In this document: positions 9,107-18,269 of the stretch, piece by piece
How the letters are laid out: every line of letters begins with the position of its first letter
Position numbering within the stretch: position 1 is the first letter of the stretch
Origin: SSF14 sp046331245
GTDB taxonomy: Bacteria > Actinomycetota > Acidimicrobiia > Acidimicrobiales > Microtrichaceae
DNA: 64,000 bases
Direction of reading: 5' to 3'
NCBI GenBank assembly: GCA_046331245.1
Contig: JAXLRH010000001.1
Location: 620,001 to 684,000, forward strand
Translations under genes and position numbers: made by a program
Notes under the pieces: model-generated
Told to the model about the DNA's origin: nothing
Database searches by the model: none
The model's input: only the letters and a program-made list of their open reading frames with translations

Positions 9107-9964
9107 ATGACGGCTCAGGTGCTCGACGGTGAGGCGGCGGCAAGCGCCGTCAAGGACGAACTTCGCGACCGCGTGGCCGCGCTGGCCGAACGAGGCGTGA
9201 CGCCCGGCCTCGGCACGATCCTCGTCGGCGACGATGCCCCGAGCGCTCGCTACGTCGCGATGAAGCACGCGGACGCGGCCGAGCTCGGCATGCACACCGC
9301 AGACATCCGACTCGGCGCCGACGCGACGCAGACGTCGGTGCTCGACGCGGTGGATCGCCTCAATGCCGATCCCGCGGTCGACGCCTTCATCATCCAGTAC
9401 CCGCTCCCGGCCGGGCTCGACTTCGCCGCAGCGATGTCGCGCGTGCATCCGCCCAAGGACGCCGACGGCCTGCACCCTCACAACCTCGGTCTCCTCGTGA
9501 TGGGCGAGGACGCGCCGCTGGCGTGCACGCCGGCTGGCATCGTGCGCCTGCTCGAGCACCACGAGGTGCCCATCGCCGGTCGGCACGTGGTCATCGTCGG
9601 GCGGGGCCTCACCATCGGTCGGCCGCTGGCCAATCTCCTCACCCTCAAGCGCCCGTCCGCGAACGCCGCCGTCACCGTGGTGCACACCGGCGTTGCGGAC
9701 ATCGGAGCCCACACCCGCGGCGCCGACATCGTGATCATGGCGGCGGGCTCGCCCGGCCTGCTCACCGCCGACATGGTCCGGCCGGGCGCGGCAGTGGTGG
9801 CGGCCGGGGTGAGCTTCGCCGACGGTAAGGCCGTCTCCGACGTCGCCGACGACGTCGCCGACGTGGCGGGGTGGTTGTCGCCCCGGGTCGGCGGTGTCGG
9901 TCCCATGACCCGAGCCATGCTGCTGGCGAACGCCGTCGCAGCCGCCGAGCGGAGCGTGTCGTGA
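9107..9964 (+). CDS. folD: Methylenetetrahydrofolate dehydrogenase/cyclohydrolase FolD
   Basis: This 285-aa bifunctional enzyme interconverts 5,10-methylene-, methenyl- and 10-formyl-tetrahydrofolate using NADP. Visible motifs are ARYVAMKHADAAELG with the catalytic Lys after Tyr, FIIQYPLPAGLD (family QxPLP), PPKDADGLH (family P-KDVDG), and the Rossmann loop GRGLTIGRPLA (family GRSxxVGxP). The C-terminal GGVGPMTRAMLL is the family signature. The length is normal. The stop overlaps the GTG of metF, forming a two-gene C1 operon. The glycine at the usual Ser of GRS is a small departure. Confidence 0.95.
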   Translation: MTAQVLDGEAAASAVKDELRDRVAALAERGVTPGLGTILVGDDAPSARYVAMKHADAAELGMHTADIRLGADATQTSVLDAVDRLNADPAVDAFIIQYPLPAGLDFAAAMSRVHPPKDADGLHPHNLGLLVMGEDAPLACTPAGIVRLLEHHEVPIAGRHVVIVGRGLTIGRPLANLLTLKRPSANAAVTVVHTGVADIGAHTRGADIVIMAAGSPGLLTADMVRPGAAVVAAGVSFADGKAVSDVADDVADVAGWLSPRVGGVGPMTRAMLLANAVAAAERSVS

Positions 9965-10806
9965 CCGGCTCCATCGCCGACCTGCTCGCCGGCGGCCCCA
10001 CGATCTCGTTCGAGTTCTTCCCGCCGAAGACGCCGGAAGGCGAGGAGCAACTCCGCCGGTGCCTCGACGAGCTCGAGGTCGTCGACCCGAGCTTCGTGTC
10101 CGTCACCTACGGCGCCGGCGGGTCCACCCGCGAGCGCACCCGCGACCTCGTGATCGAGATCGACGGCGAGCGGACGTACCCGGCCATGCCGCACCTCACG
10201 TGCATGGGGCACACGAGCGCCGAGCTCGTCGACCTGCTCGACGACTACGCGCGCAGCGGCATCGAGAACATCCTGGCGCTCGCCGGCGATCCGCCCGCCG
10301 ACGGCTCACCGGCCGGAGGCGACTTCAGGTACGCGTCCGAGCTCGTCGACCTGGTCCGCGGGCGTGGCGACTTCACCGTCGCGGTCGCCGCCTTTCCCGA
10401 GGGCCATCCGCGGTCGCCGTCGCTGAGCGAGGACCGCCGACGGCTCGCCGACAAGCTGCAATCCGCCGATTTCGGCATCACACAGTTCTTCTTCCGTGCC
10501 GAGTACTACCTCCGCATGGTCGACGACCTCGCGGCGCTGGGGTGCGACACGCCCGTGATCCCGGGCATCATCCCGATGGTGAACCCCGAGGTCATCCGCC
10601 GTCTCACCGCCATGAACGGGGCCTGGTTCCCGGAGGACCTCGCCGAGCGGGTCACGTCCGCCGGCCCTGCCGACCGGAACGAGATCATCGTGGATGCCGC
10701 CGCCGAGCTGATCGAGACGCTGCGGGCCCACGGGGTCCCGGGTGTCCACCTGTACGGTCTCAACCGCTCGGAGACGGTGCTCGCCGTGCTCGACCGGGTC
10801 AGATAG
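9961..10806 (+). CDS. metF: 5,10-Methylenetetrahydrofolate reductase
   Basis: This 281-aa FAD-dependent reductase makes 5-methyl-THF for methionine synthesis. Family landmarks are ISFEFFPPKTPEGEEQL at the N-terminus with the catalytic Glu, HLTCMGHT, NILALAGDPP, ITQFFFRAEYY and PGIIPMVNPEVIRRL. The start is GTG 9961, overlapping the folD stop (GTGA), which gives translational coupling with the enzyme that supplies its substrate. The length matches short bacterial MetF. Confidence 0.95.
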   Translation: MTGSIADLLAGGPTISFEFFPPKTPEGEEQLRRCLDELEVVDPSFVSVTYGAGGSTRERTRDLVIEIDGERTYPAMPHLTCMGHTSAELVDLLDDYARSGIENILALAGDPPADGSPAGGDFRYASELVDLVRGRGDFTVAVAAFPEGHPRSPSLSEDRRRLADKLQSADFGITQFFFRAEYYLRMVDDLAALGCDTPVIPGIIPMVNPEVIRRLTAMNGAWFPEDLAERVTSAGPADRNEIIVDAAAELIETLRAHGVPGVHLYGLNRSETVLAVLDRVR

Positions 10807-10853
10807 GGCACGTTTCTTACGTGTGAACGTTGCATGGCAGCCCCCGCCAGGGG

Positions 10854-10880
10854 TTGACACCGTGGTGACTGGCTACCACG
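10854..10880 (+). promoter_or_regulatory. Putative -35 element and dyad upstream of minor pilin operon
   Basis: A consensus TTGACA lies at 10854-10859, immediately followed by a dyad CGTGGT (10861-10866) / ACCACG (10875-10880) with an 8-bp spacer. No convincing -10 box lies at 16-18 bp. The site is about 100 bp before the minor pilin operon and could be its promoter with an operator. The rest of the 177-bp gap after metF holds only a weak 5-bp stem (10809-10823). Confidence 0.25.
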
Positions 10881-10983
10881 CTCGGAGTTGGTGGACAGTA
10901 TTCACGGCCGGCGCCACGTCGCGTGTCGTCGAACGTCCTTCCACCGTCCAGCGCTGTTCCCCACGTGGCCCCGGAGGCTCGTC

Positions 10984-11457
10984 ATGACCGATCCGTTGCG
11001 AACGACAGGCACCTGTCGAACGCGGCGCGCTCGGGCACTCGGCGGCCAGGCCGGCAACTCGCTCATCGAGGTGCTCCTCGCGGTGATCCTCGTGAGCGTC
11101 GTGCTGCTCGGCATCATCGCCGGCTTCCAGACCACGGCGAAGGTCGCCAGCGACGCCGGCGAACGATCGGCGTTGCAGACCGCCCTCGCGACGGCCACCG
11201 ACCGCGTGTCGACGCTCGCCTTCCCGGGGTGCGCGTCGGTGCCGCAGCTCAACACGGTGGCGACCGCCGCGAACATCGCGCCGTCCGGCTACACCGCCAC
11301 GATCACCGGCGTCTCGTACCTCGTCCCCGCAGGCGCCTGCAACGCGGCGACGACGAGCGCGCTGATGCTGAGCGTGAGCGTGCGGCGCTCGCCGGCAGCG
11401 GGCCCCACCATCACCGGCCAGGTGGTCCTCCGGAACCGCGCTGCGAGGCCGACATGA
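10984..11457 (+). CDS. PilV-like minor prepilin
   Basis: This 157-aa protein has a long basic leader to G24, then NSLIEVLLAVILVSVVLLGI with Glu at +5 and Asn, not Phe, at +1. A type II pseudopilin-like helix and a small Cys-containing domain follow. GGAGG at 10973-10977 precedes ATG 10984 at good spacing. It is the first of three coupled genes (ATGA into the next). Its size and order match PilV/GspI-type minor pilins that build the initiation/tip complex. Assignment to PilV is by position and length, not by residue-level match. Confidence 0.75.
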   Translation: MTDPLRTTGTCRTRRARALGGQAGNSLIEVLLAVILVSVVLLGIIAGFQTTAKVASDAGERSALQTALATATDRVSTLAFPGCASVPQLNTVATAANIAPSGYTATITGVSYLVPAGACNAATTSALMLSVSVRRSPAAGPTITGQVVLRNRAARPT

Positions 11458-12059
11458 GCAGGCTCCGGCGTCGCTGCGCGGCCGCCGTGGACGAGCGTCG
11501 CCGGCGCGGGCAGGGGGGCTTCACGTTGGTCGAGGTGATCCTCACCATCTCGATCGGCAGCATCGTGATGCTCCCCCTCCTGGCGTGGATGGTGCTGGGG
11601 TTCCGCACGCAGGTGGTCGTCGGCACCGCGTCGTCGCGAACCGCGGCGACGAACCTGCTCGGCGCCTATCTCCCCCGTGACGTGGCCGCGGCCAAGGTGA
11701 CGCTCGGCGGGAGCGACTGTCCGAGCGTGCCGGCCGTCAACGTGGGATCGCCACCGTACGGCCCCGATCGCATCGTGTTCTCGGTCGCCGGGGCCACGAC
11801 CACCGTCAAGTACGTGCTCCGCCCCGAGGACGCGACGGTCGGAACGTTGATCCGCCGCGTGTGCGTCGGCGGCGGGGTGGACGACACCGTCATCGCCGAC
11901 GGGGTGAAGATGACGGCGGCATCGCCGGTGTCCGCCACGTGCTCCGCCCGTGCGTCCTACAGCGAACCGGCGTCGGACTGCGGCAGGCTCGACGTGACGG
12001 TCGTGCTCAACGACGGGCGAAGCCTCGACGTCTCCGCGTCCCGACGGGTCGACAAGTGA
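11454..12059 (+). CDS. PilW-like minor prepilin
   Basis: This 201-aa protein has G22 followed by FTLVEVILTISIGSIVMLPL, a textbook prepilin helix with Phe +1 and Glu +5. The periplasmic/extracellular part has several Cys (CPSVP, RRVCVGG, CSARA, SDCGR), probably paired as disulfides. It overlaps both neighbours (ATGA upstream, GTGA downstream), so the three minor pilins should be made together. Its size and position between the PilV-like and GspK-like genes match PilW/GspJ. Confidence 0.75.
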   Translation: MSRLRRRCAAAVDERRRRGQGGFTLVEVILTISIGSIVMLPLLAWMVLGFRTQVVVGTASSRTAATNLLGAYLPRDVAAAKVTLGGSDCPSVPAVNVGSPPYGPDRIVFSVAGATTTVKYVLRPEDATVGTLIRRVCVGGGVDDTVIADGVKMTAASPVSATCSARASYSEPASDCGRLDVTVVLNDGRSLDVSASRRVDK

Positions 12060-14401
12060 ACGGACCGACCGAGCGTGTCCCGGAGGAGCGCGGGCTCGAC
12101 CAGCACGGCTACATCCTGCTGGCGACGCTCGTGGCAATCGGTGCGTTCTCGCTCGTGGTGCTCGCGCTGCTCGACTCGGTCAACACCGACACCGCCACCA
12201 CCTCGGGTTTCGACACGACGGCGCGAGTACGCCGCGCCGCGGACGGCGCCCTGCAGCTCGCCGCGGACAAGCTGAAGGTCACGCCGGCGGCGCAGCTGAG
12301 TGCCACCGATCCGTGTGCCGGCCTCACCGCCACGTCGCTCAGCATCGAGGGCCGTGACGTCGCGGTCACGTGCAGCCCCGTCGGGGGCGGCGTCCCCATG
12401 CTGCCGGCCTCGCCGCCCAACACCCCGGTGCTCACGCTGCTCGGCAACTACGACGGCACGCTCCCGCAGGGCGTCACCAATCCGATGTCGGGCGCCATGT
12501 CGCAGTGGGTCAGTGATGCGTCGACGGCGCTCAGCCAGGCGATCCTCAACGGTCCGGGCCTGATCCACAGCGCCGGTGAGGGCCTTCGGATCGTGGGCGA
12601 CGCCAAGGTGCGCCAGTCGACGTTGGCGGCGGTGCTGCCTGCCAGCTATCCCGCTGTCGACGTCACCGGGACGTATCAGCAGGGCGATCTCGGACCCCTC
12701 GGCGGGGCCAACCTCCTGTTCTTCACCACGCCGCCGTGCGGCCTGCTCAGCGACAACCCGAGCTCCTACGAGAGCGGGCTCCGTGTCCGGGCGAGCGGCG
12801 GGCCGACCTGCTACGCCGGCGCCCGCGACCTGGTCACGCCGGCGGCCGGGCCGTCGGTGACGGCTCCCGCGTCGTGGACCACGAGCGACGTTGCCGCCCA
12901 CCCGGCCACGATGCCGACGTGTCCGGCCGGGGCCAAGCTCGTCACGTTCTCGCCGGGCGCGTACAACTACGTGCAGGTCGCCACGATGAACGCGTGGTTC
13001 CAGAACGGCAACTGCGACAACGTCACCTTCTGGTTCCGACCCGGCGACTACTACTTCGACGCCGCCGGCTCGTTCGGCGACGACGTGAGCTCGCTGATCT
13101 TCAACGACTCGACCTCGAACTGGGTGTTCGGCGCGCCGCAGGGCTGGGCGAGCCCGGACCCGGCGCCGGCGTCGGCGTTCCCGGAGGCATGCGACCGCGG
13201 CCAGCAGGGCGTCAGCCTCACCCTGTCCTCGCGCACCGCGCTCAAGCACAAGGCCGGTCGGGTCGCCGTGTGCGGCCGTCGATCCGGCGGCACCGACCTT
13301 CCGGCCATCTATCAGCAGGCGGGCGCGAGCAACCAGACGTGGATGGGCGAGCCGAACGCGACGGCCGCACCTCCGGCGTCCGCCGGCCTCGTCACGTTCT
13401 CGCCGGCGACGGTGAACAACATCACGGCGAGCATCGTCGACCCGTCGCCACCCGCCGGTGGCTACCCGGCCCTGGGCAACGCCTACGACACCTCCGAGGC
13501 GCAGCGGCAGTCGGCCACGATCGCGCAGAACTGCACCGTGTTCTGCGCCGTCGGCGTGAAGCTCAGCGGCTTCTCCGAACCCAACGAGCTGGCGCCTCCG
13601 GGCAACCTGTCGTCGGCCGTCGTCTACGTGCGAGGAACGGCGTACGCCAAGCCGGCGACCTACGACGTCCTGTCGGGGAACCCCACCGGTACCGAGACCC
13701 AGGTCGTGGTGAACTTCAACGACGGCAGCGGCGGCTCCTGCTCCGTGCAGGTGGGCGAGGTGCCGCGCTCGATGACGACACCGTTTGCGATCGACCTGCT
13801 CACGAACGCCCCGCACACCGTCAACTCGTGTCGCGGGGTGCTGCACAGCGCGACGCAGCTCGACAATGCGACCATCACGATGTACTTCGGCATCGTCCCC
13901 AACGACGCGACGAACTGCCACTGGGTGCTCATCTTCTACGTGTGCGACACGCCGTCCTACGCCACGATCAACGTCGACTACGTGTGGGTGCAGACGACGA
14001 CGGCGAAGGTGGCGGCGGCGCCGTACGCCACGGTGGTGCAGCCCGATGTCGGGACCTCGATGAACGTGTACGGCCCCGTGTACGTGCCCAACAGCCAGAT
14101 CGAGGTGCGGTGGCAGGGCGCGGTGAACAGCGAGCCGCTCTTCGTCGGTGGCATCGTCGCGCGCGGTCTCTACAGCCTCGGCACCGCCGGCTCGCACGTC
14201 GGCGTCCTCACGTCGAAGACGTTGGCCCCGGGCTCGAGACACGTGCTGCTCCGTGCGGTCACGGGCGGGAACCTCGTGGGCACGGCGACCGTCCTCGTGA
14301 ACGACACCGACACGGCCGGCCTCGCCCAGGACCCGGGCCGGGAGCTGACGGTGGAGGACTGGCAGTACTGCAAGAAGGACGCCTCGGCGACCAGCTGTTG
14401 A
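12056..14401 (+). CDS. Second giant prepilin-like protein (GspK/PilX type), 781 aa
   Basis: The start is GTG overlapping the previous TGA. The N-terminus has G18/Y19 and YILLATLVAIGAFSLVVLAL: a prepilin helix lacking Glu at +5, as in tip-type minor pilins. It shares order and wording with the protein at 2136-5798: SPGAYNY (about 298), GVSLTLSSRTALKHKAGRV (about 384), a YGPVYVPN block (about 668), and DWQYC followed by a terminal Cys. The middle, between the second and third shared blocks, is about 340 residues shorter. It ends 3 bp before a convergent gene. I infer it caps a pilus made with the PilV/PilW-like proteins; two paralogues could give two alternative tips. Confidence 0.75.
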   Translation: MNGPTERVPEERGLDQHGYILLATLVAIGAFSLVVLALLDSVNTDTATTSGFDTTARVRRAADGALQLAADKLKVTPAAQLSATDPCAGLTATSLSIEGRDVAVTCSPVGGGVPMLPASPPNTPVLTLLGNYDGTLPQGVTNPMSGAMSQWVSDASTALSQAILNGPGLIHSAGEGLRIVGDAKVRQSTLAAVLPASYPAVDVTGTYQQGDLGPLGGANLLFFTTPPCGLLSDNPSSYESGLRVRASGGPTCYAGARDLVTPAAGPSVTAPASWTTSDVAAHPATMPTCPAGAKLVTFSPGAYNYVQVATMNAWFQNGNCDNVTFWFRPGDYYFDAAGSFGDDVSSLIFNDSTSNWVFGAPQGWASPDPAPASAFPEACDRGQQGVSLTLSSRTALKHKAGRVAVCGRRSGGTDLPAIYQQAGASNQTWMGEPNATAAPPASAGLVTFSPATVNNITASIVDPSPPAGGYPALGNAYDTSEAQRQSATIAQNCTVFCAVGVKLSGFSEPNELAPPGNLSSAVVYVRGTAYAKPATYDVLSGNPTGTETQVVVNFNDGSGGSCSVQVGEVPRSMTTPFAIDLLTNAPHTVNSCRGVLHSATQLDNATITMYFGIVPNDATNCHWVLIFYVCDTPSYATINVDYVWVQTTTAKVAAAPYATVVQPDVGTSMNVYGPVYVPNSQIEVRWQGAVNSEPLFVGGIVARGLYSLGTAGSHVGVLTSKTLAPGSRHVLLRAVTGGNLVGTATVLVNDTDTAGLAQDPGRELTVEDWQYCKKDASATSC

Positions 14402-14404
14402 GGG

Positions 14405-15736
14405 TCAGCGTCCTGCGCCGTCACCGCCGGCGATGCTGCGGATGGTGCGCACCATCACGCGGAGGTCGAACCGCAGGTCCTGGTTGCGCAGGTAGAAGAA
14501 CTCGTACTGCAGCTTCTCGAGCGCGTCGCGCTCGTCGCCCGCATGGCCGTACTTCACCTGGGCCCAGCCCGTGAGCCCGGGGCGCACGAGGTGACGAAGG
14601 TCGTAGAAGGCCAGCTTGTCGCTGAGCTCGGCGACGTACCGCGGCTGCTCCGGCCTCGGCCCGACGACGGCGAGGTCGCCCCGCAGGATGTTGAGCACCT
14701 GTGGGAGCTCGTCGAGGTGCGTCCGCCGCAGGAACCGGCCGAACGGCGTGACGCGGGGGTCGGCCTCCGACGTCCAGTCGGCGGGCGCCTCGGCACCATC
14801 GGTCATGCTCCGGAACTTCAGGATGGTGAAGGTGCGGCCGCCCTTCCCCACGCGTTCCTGCCGGTAGAGCAGGGGGCCTCGATTGGCCACCAGGTTGGCG
14901 GTGGCGACGAACGGGACGGCGGCGACGAGGACGACGCACCCGCACGCGGCAAGCCCGACGTCGATCAGGCGCTTGATGCGCCCGTAGCGCGTGTGGTGCA
15001 CCTCGCCGATGTCGAAGAAGAGCGAGTTCCGTTCGAGCTCGCTGAGCGGCAGCTTGCCGAGCCACCCCTCGTAGAAGCCCTGCAGCGTTCGGATCCGGAC
15101 TCCCGACTCGTGGAGCTCGGCCGCCTGGGCGATCACCCGGTCGTCCGCCTGGGCGAGTCGATCGAGCACCACGACGGTGGCCTGCGACTCGGCGTGGGCG
15201 GCGATCAGGGGCTTGGTGCCGGGCGATCCCGACGCGGCGTCGGCGGTGAGTGCCGCCACCAGCGACGCCGCCCGTTCCGGGTGCATCCCGAGGTCGTCGG
15301 CGAGCCGCGGGTGCTCGGAGGCGGCGGCGACGAGCAGCACGCGGTCGCGATCCTCGCCGCGGCTGCGGTCGCGCCGGGCCGCGGCATTCGCCACCACCTG
15401 GATCGGGATCATGAGGAGCACCGTGCCCGACACCACGAAACGGGGGAGGAGCGCGGTGCCGGCGACGAGCTGCAGCGCCGAGACGGCGAGCGCCGCGGCG
15501 AGGGCCGCCGCGAACCCGACGATGCCGGCGTCGCGTCGGTTGCGCGGCTGTTCGGGAAGGCCGAGCGCGTAGGCGGCGAGCGCGAGGAACAGGCTGTACC
15601 CGAGCGCCCACAGGAAGCGGCTCGACCCGGTGAAGTCGTAGTGCGGGAGCGCGATGAAGCGGGCGTGGACCTTGCTCAGCGCCAGAACAGCGACTGCTCC
15701 GCCGCCGATGCTCAGCAATCGGGCCGCTCGGCGCAT
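14405..15736 (-). CDS. Polyprenyl-phosphate sugar phosphotransferase (exopolysaccharide initiation)
   Basis: This 443-aa membrane enzyme has N-terminal transmembrane helices (residues about 1-115), a soluble Rossmann-like middle region (VLLVAASEHPRLADDL) and a C-terminal bacterial sugar transferase domain. That domain shows KRLIDVGLAACGCVVLVA, LYRQERVGKGGRTFTILKFR, FLRRTHLDELPQVLNILRGD, VGPRPEQP and RPGLTGWAQVKYG. Such enzymes transfer a sugar-1-phosphate onto undecaprenyl phosphate to start exopolysaccharide or glycan synthesis. No glycosyltransferase cluster surrounds it, so the product is unknown. It is convergent with the minor pilin operon; pilin glycosylation is one possibility but pure inference. 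Confidence 0.88.
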   Translation of the reverse strand: MRRAARLLSIGGGAVAVLALSKVHARFIALPHYDFTGSSRFLWALGYSLFLALAAYALGLPEQPRNRRDAGIVGFAAALAAALAVSALQLVAGTALLPRFVVSGTVLLMIPIQVVANAAARRDRSRGEDRDRVLLVAAASEHPRLADDLGMHPERAASLVAALTADAASGSPGTKPLIAAHAESQATVVVLDRLAQADDRVIAQAAELHESGVRIRTLQGFYEGWLGKLPLSELERNSLFFDIGEVHHTRYGRIKRLIDVGLAACGCVVLVAAVPFVATANLVANRGPLLYRQERVGKGGRTFTILKFRSMTDGAEAPADWTSEADPRVTPFGRFLRRTHLDELPQVLNILRGDLAVVGPRPEQPRYVAELSDKLAFYDLRHLVRPGLTGWAQVKYGHAGDERDALEKLQYEFFYLRNQDLRFDLRVMVRTIRSIAGGDGAGR

Positions 15737-15779
15737 CCCTCCAGGCTAGGGAGCACCTCCCGATTTACCTCTGTCCAGC

Positions 15780-16997
15780 TCAGGCCATGCGCTGGCGGAG
15801 GTTGGCGTCGATGTCCGCGAGGAACTCCTCGGTGGTGCGCCAGCCCTGGTCGGGGCCGACGAGGAGCGCGAGGTCCTTCGTCATCGAGCCACCCTCGACG
15901 GTGGCGATGCACACGGCCTCGAGCGCCTCGGCGAACCCGATGAGCTCGGGGTTGTTGTCGAGCTTGCCGCGGTGGGCCAGGCCCCGCGTCCAGGCGAAGA
16001 TCGAGGCGATCGGGTTGGTCGACGTCGGGTTGCCCTTCTGGTGCTCCCGGTAGTGGCGGGTGACCGTGCCGTGCGCAGCCTCCGCCTCGACGGTGCGGCC
16101 GTCGGGCGTGGAGAGCACCGACGTCATGAGGCCGAGCGAGCCGAAGCCCTGGGCCACGGTGTCGGACTGCACGTCACCATCGTAGTTCTTGCACGCCCAC
16201 ACGTAGCCGCCCTCCCACTTCATGGCGGCGGCGACCATGTCGTCGATGAGGCGGTGCTCGTAGGTGAGGCCGGCGGCGTCGAAGTCGGCCTTGAACTCGT
16301 TCTCGTACACCTCCTGGAAGATGTCCTTGAAGGCGCCGTCGTAGGCCTTGAGGATCGTGTTCTTCGTCGAGAGATAGACGGGGTAGTTGCGGGCGAGGCC
16401 GTAGGAGAGCGACGCCCGGGCGAAGTCGCGGATCGAGTTGTTGAAGTTGTACATGCCCATGGCGACGCCGCCGTCGTCGCCGTAGGTCGCGACCTGCATC
16501 TCGATGGGCTCGGACTCGTCGTCGGGCGTGAACGTGATCGTGAGCGTGCCGGCGCCCGGCACCTTGAAGTTGGTGGCCTTGTACTGGTCACCGTGCGCGT
16601 GACGGCCGATGATGATCGGCTTGGTCCAGCCCGGCACGAGGCGCGGGATGTTGCTCATGATGATGGGCTCACGGAACACCACGCCGCCGAGGATGTTGCG
16701 GATCGTGCCGTTGGGCGACACCCACATCTTCTTGAGCCCGAACTCCTTCACGCGGGCCTCGTCGGGCGTGATCGTGGCGCACTTCACGCCGACGCCGTGG
16801 CGCTTGATCGCCTCGGCCGCGTCGATCGTGACCTGGTCGTCGGTGGCGTCACGGTGCTCGATGCCGAGGTCGTAGTACTCGAGCTCGATGTCGAGGTAGG
16901 GGAGGATGAGCTGGTCCTTGATGAACTGCCAGATGATGCGGGTCATCTCGTCGCCGTCCAGCTCGACAACCGGGTTGGTCACCTTGATCTTGCTCAT
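15780..16997 (-). CDS. icd: NADP-dependent isocitrate dehydrogenase (homodimeric type)
   Basis: This 405-aa TCA-cycle enzyme oxidises isocitrate to 2-oxoglutarate. N-terminal KVTNPVVELDGDEMTRIIWQ, then SPNGTIRNILGG (substrate-binding Ser/Asn/Arg) and IIIGRHAHGDQYKA are signatures of the subgroup II enzyme also found in eukaryotes. The Mg-binding region includes MVAAAMKWEGGYVWACKNYD. ATG 16997 is chosen because AGGAGA precedes it; an in-frame ATG at 17045 would add 16 residues unlike the family. A promoter-like element sits just upstream at 17045-17073. Confidence 0.95.
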   Translation of the reverse strand: MSKIKVTNPVVELDGDEMTRIIWQFIKDQLILPYLDIELEYYDLGIEHRDATDDQVTIDAAEAIKRHGVGVKCATITPDEARVKEFGLKKMWVSPNGTIRNILGGVVFREPIIMSNIPRLVPGWTKPIIIGRHAHGDQYKATNFKVPGAGTLTITFTPDDESEPIEMQVATYGDDGGVAMGMYNFNNSIRDFARASLSYGLARNYPVYLSTKNTILKAYDGAFKDIFQEVYENEFKADFDAAGLTYEHRLIDDMVAAAMKWEGGYVWACKNYDGDVQSDTVAQGFGSLGLMTSVLSTPDGRTVEAEAAHGTVTRHYREHQKGNPTSTNPIASIFAWTRGLAHRGKLDNNPELIGFAEALEAVCIATVEGGSMTKDLALLVGPDQGWRTTEEFLADIDANLRQRMA

Positions 16998-17044
16998 CGC
17001 ATCTCCTGGCTCGTGAGGGGGCTCGTGCGCCGACGTCGGCCGCA

Positions 17045-17073
17045 AGCATACATGTTGCAGACAAGTGGGTCAG
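17045..17073 (-). promoter_or_regulatory. Putative promoter of icd
   Basis: On the minus strand, CTGACC (17068-17073), a 17-bp spacer and TATGCT (17045-17050) form a reasonable sigma-70-type promoter; the leader would be about 40 nt. The -35 overlaps the stop codon of the upstream gene, so icd can be transcribed on its own. Confidence 0.45.
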
Positions 17074-18149
17074 GGGCGGGCCAGCGGGGCGAGCTGTGCG
17101 TACTGGGCCGTCGTCGAGATCGAGTCGTCGTAGAGGCCGCCGCCGATGGCGCCGCGCTCGAGGCTCGCCTGCACGAATCCGCCGATCTCGGCGTCGGTCG
17201 CCGTGTCGGACAGGCCGCCGATGGGATGGACGGTGGCGCCGGGGTTGCCGAGGTCGGCGCGCACCCGGTCGATGTTCTCGAGCGTGTAGCGGTAGCCGTC
17301 GCGCCAGCCCGACGCCGTCGTGCGGTTCGTCCAGTAGGCCATCGGCATCCACACGTCGTAGGAGGTGGCGATGGACGACCACGGGAACTGCGGCCAGTAC
17401 GCGGGGTTGATGATCTCGGTGACGACCGGCGGGAGCACGATGGCGGCGAGGGGCATGCCGGGGTAGGTCGCCCGGAGCCACGCCGAGAGGTCGACGAGGC
17501 GCTGGTTCCGGGTCGGCACGTCGACGACGGCCCGTGACTCGATGTCCACGCCGATGCCGTCGAGCCCCAGCTGCGAGGTGGCGGCCAGGTGCGCCTGGTC
17601 GGCGCCCACGTCGGTGAGGGTCGGGAGGTACCAGCCGACGACTCGCATGCCCCGCCCCTTCGCCTTGGCGACGATGGAGGCGAGCAGCGTCGGGTCGAGC
17701 ACCGGGTCGGCGAGCTCGGCCTTCGCGGTCTGGATGTAGAGCGTCGAGATGCCGGCGTCGGCCATGCGGTCGATGCGCGACAGGGTGAACGTCGGGACGG
17801 CGCCGGCGCTCCTGGAGGCGACGAACGTGGGCGACCAGTCGTAGACGTCGACCCACGCGCTCGTGCCCCGCATCTGCGCCGCCCGCACCTCCGAGCTCGC
17901 CCGTCGCTCGGCCTCGGCGCGCGCCTGGCGGTTGGCCGCGTCGACGAAGCGGAGGTAGTCGCCGAACGTCATGGCCCGCACCCACCGACCCTTGCGACAC
18001 TGCAGCACGTAGGCGTTGTCCCGGGCCCACCCCGACCCCGAGCAGCGGCGTCCCGCCTTCGTGAGCGGACAGGCCGTGGCGACCAGCGTGAGCAGGAGGA
18101 CCACCGCGGCGAGGGGCAGGGATCGGTGGCGTCGGCGGGCTGGCGTCAT
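17070..18149 (-). CDS. Lipoprotein with TIM-barrel glycosidase-like domain
   Basis: The 359-aa precursor has a strong signal peptide with lipobox LVATAC, then a small Cys-bounded segment (RRCSGSGWARDNAYVLQC), a coiled region rich in Arg/Ala, and from about residue 95 a domain resembling a (beta/alpha)8 sugar hydrolase: WVDVYDWSP, ISTLYIQT, MRVVGWYLPT, LGLDGIGVDIES, YDVWMPMAYW. GIGVDIES resembles the beta-4 strand of GH18-like barrels, but no family-defining DxxDxDxE is seen, so activity is uncertain. Its signal peptide closely resembles that of the glycine-rich lipoprotein at 34277-35947 (both LVATACP). A cell-wall or surface glycan substrate is inference. Confidence 0.6.
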   Translation of the reverse strand: MTPARRRHRSLPLAAVVLLLTLVATACPLTKAGRRCSGSGWARDNAYVLQCRKGRWVRAMTFGDYLRFVDAANRQARAEAERRASSEVRAAQMRGTSAWVDVYDWSPTFVASRSAGAVPTFTLSRIDRMADAGISTLYIQTAKAELADPVLDPTLLASIVAKAKGRGMRVVGWYLPTLTDVGADQAHLAATSQLGLDGIGVDIESRAVVDVPTRNQRLVDLSAWLRATYPGMPLAAIVLPPVVTEIINPAYWPQFPWSSIATSYDVWMPMAYWTNRTTASGWRDGYRYTLENIDRVRADLGNPGATVHPIGGLSDTATDAEIGGFVQASLERGAIGGGLYDDSISTTAQYAQLAPLARP

Positions 18150-18269
18150 CGCACGAGGTTAGGAGGAGGGTCGCCCGTCACAGCCGCGGCTACGGTCGGC
18201 GCCGCTTGGGTAGCCTGCGGGGATCGGCCGGTCGACAACCGCGACGGGCCCTCACAAGGGGATGATCAC

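Noticed and set aside
11957..14242. 761-aa minus-strand frame opposite the second giant prepilin
   Set aside because: Same reasoning: composition typical of antisense frames in high-GC DNA.
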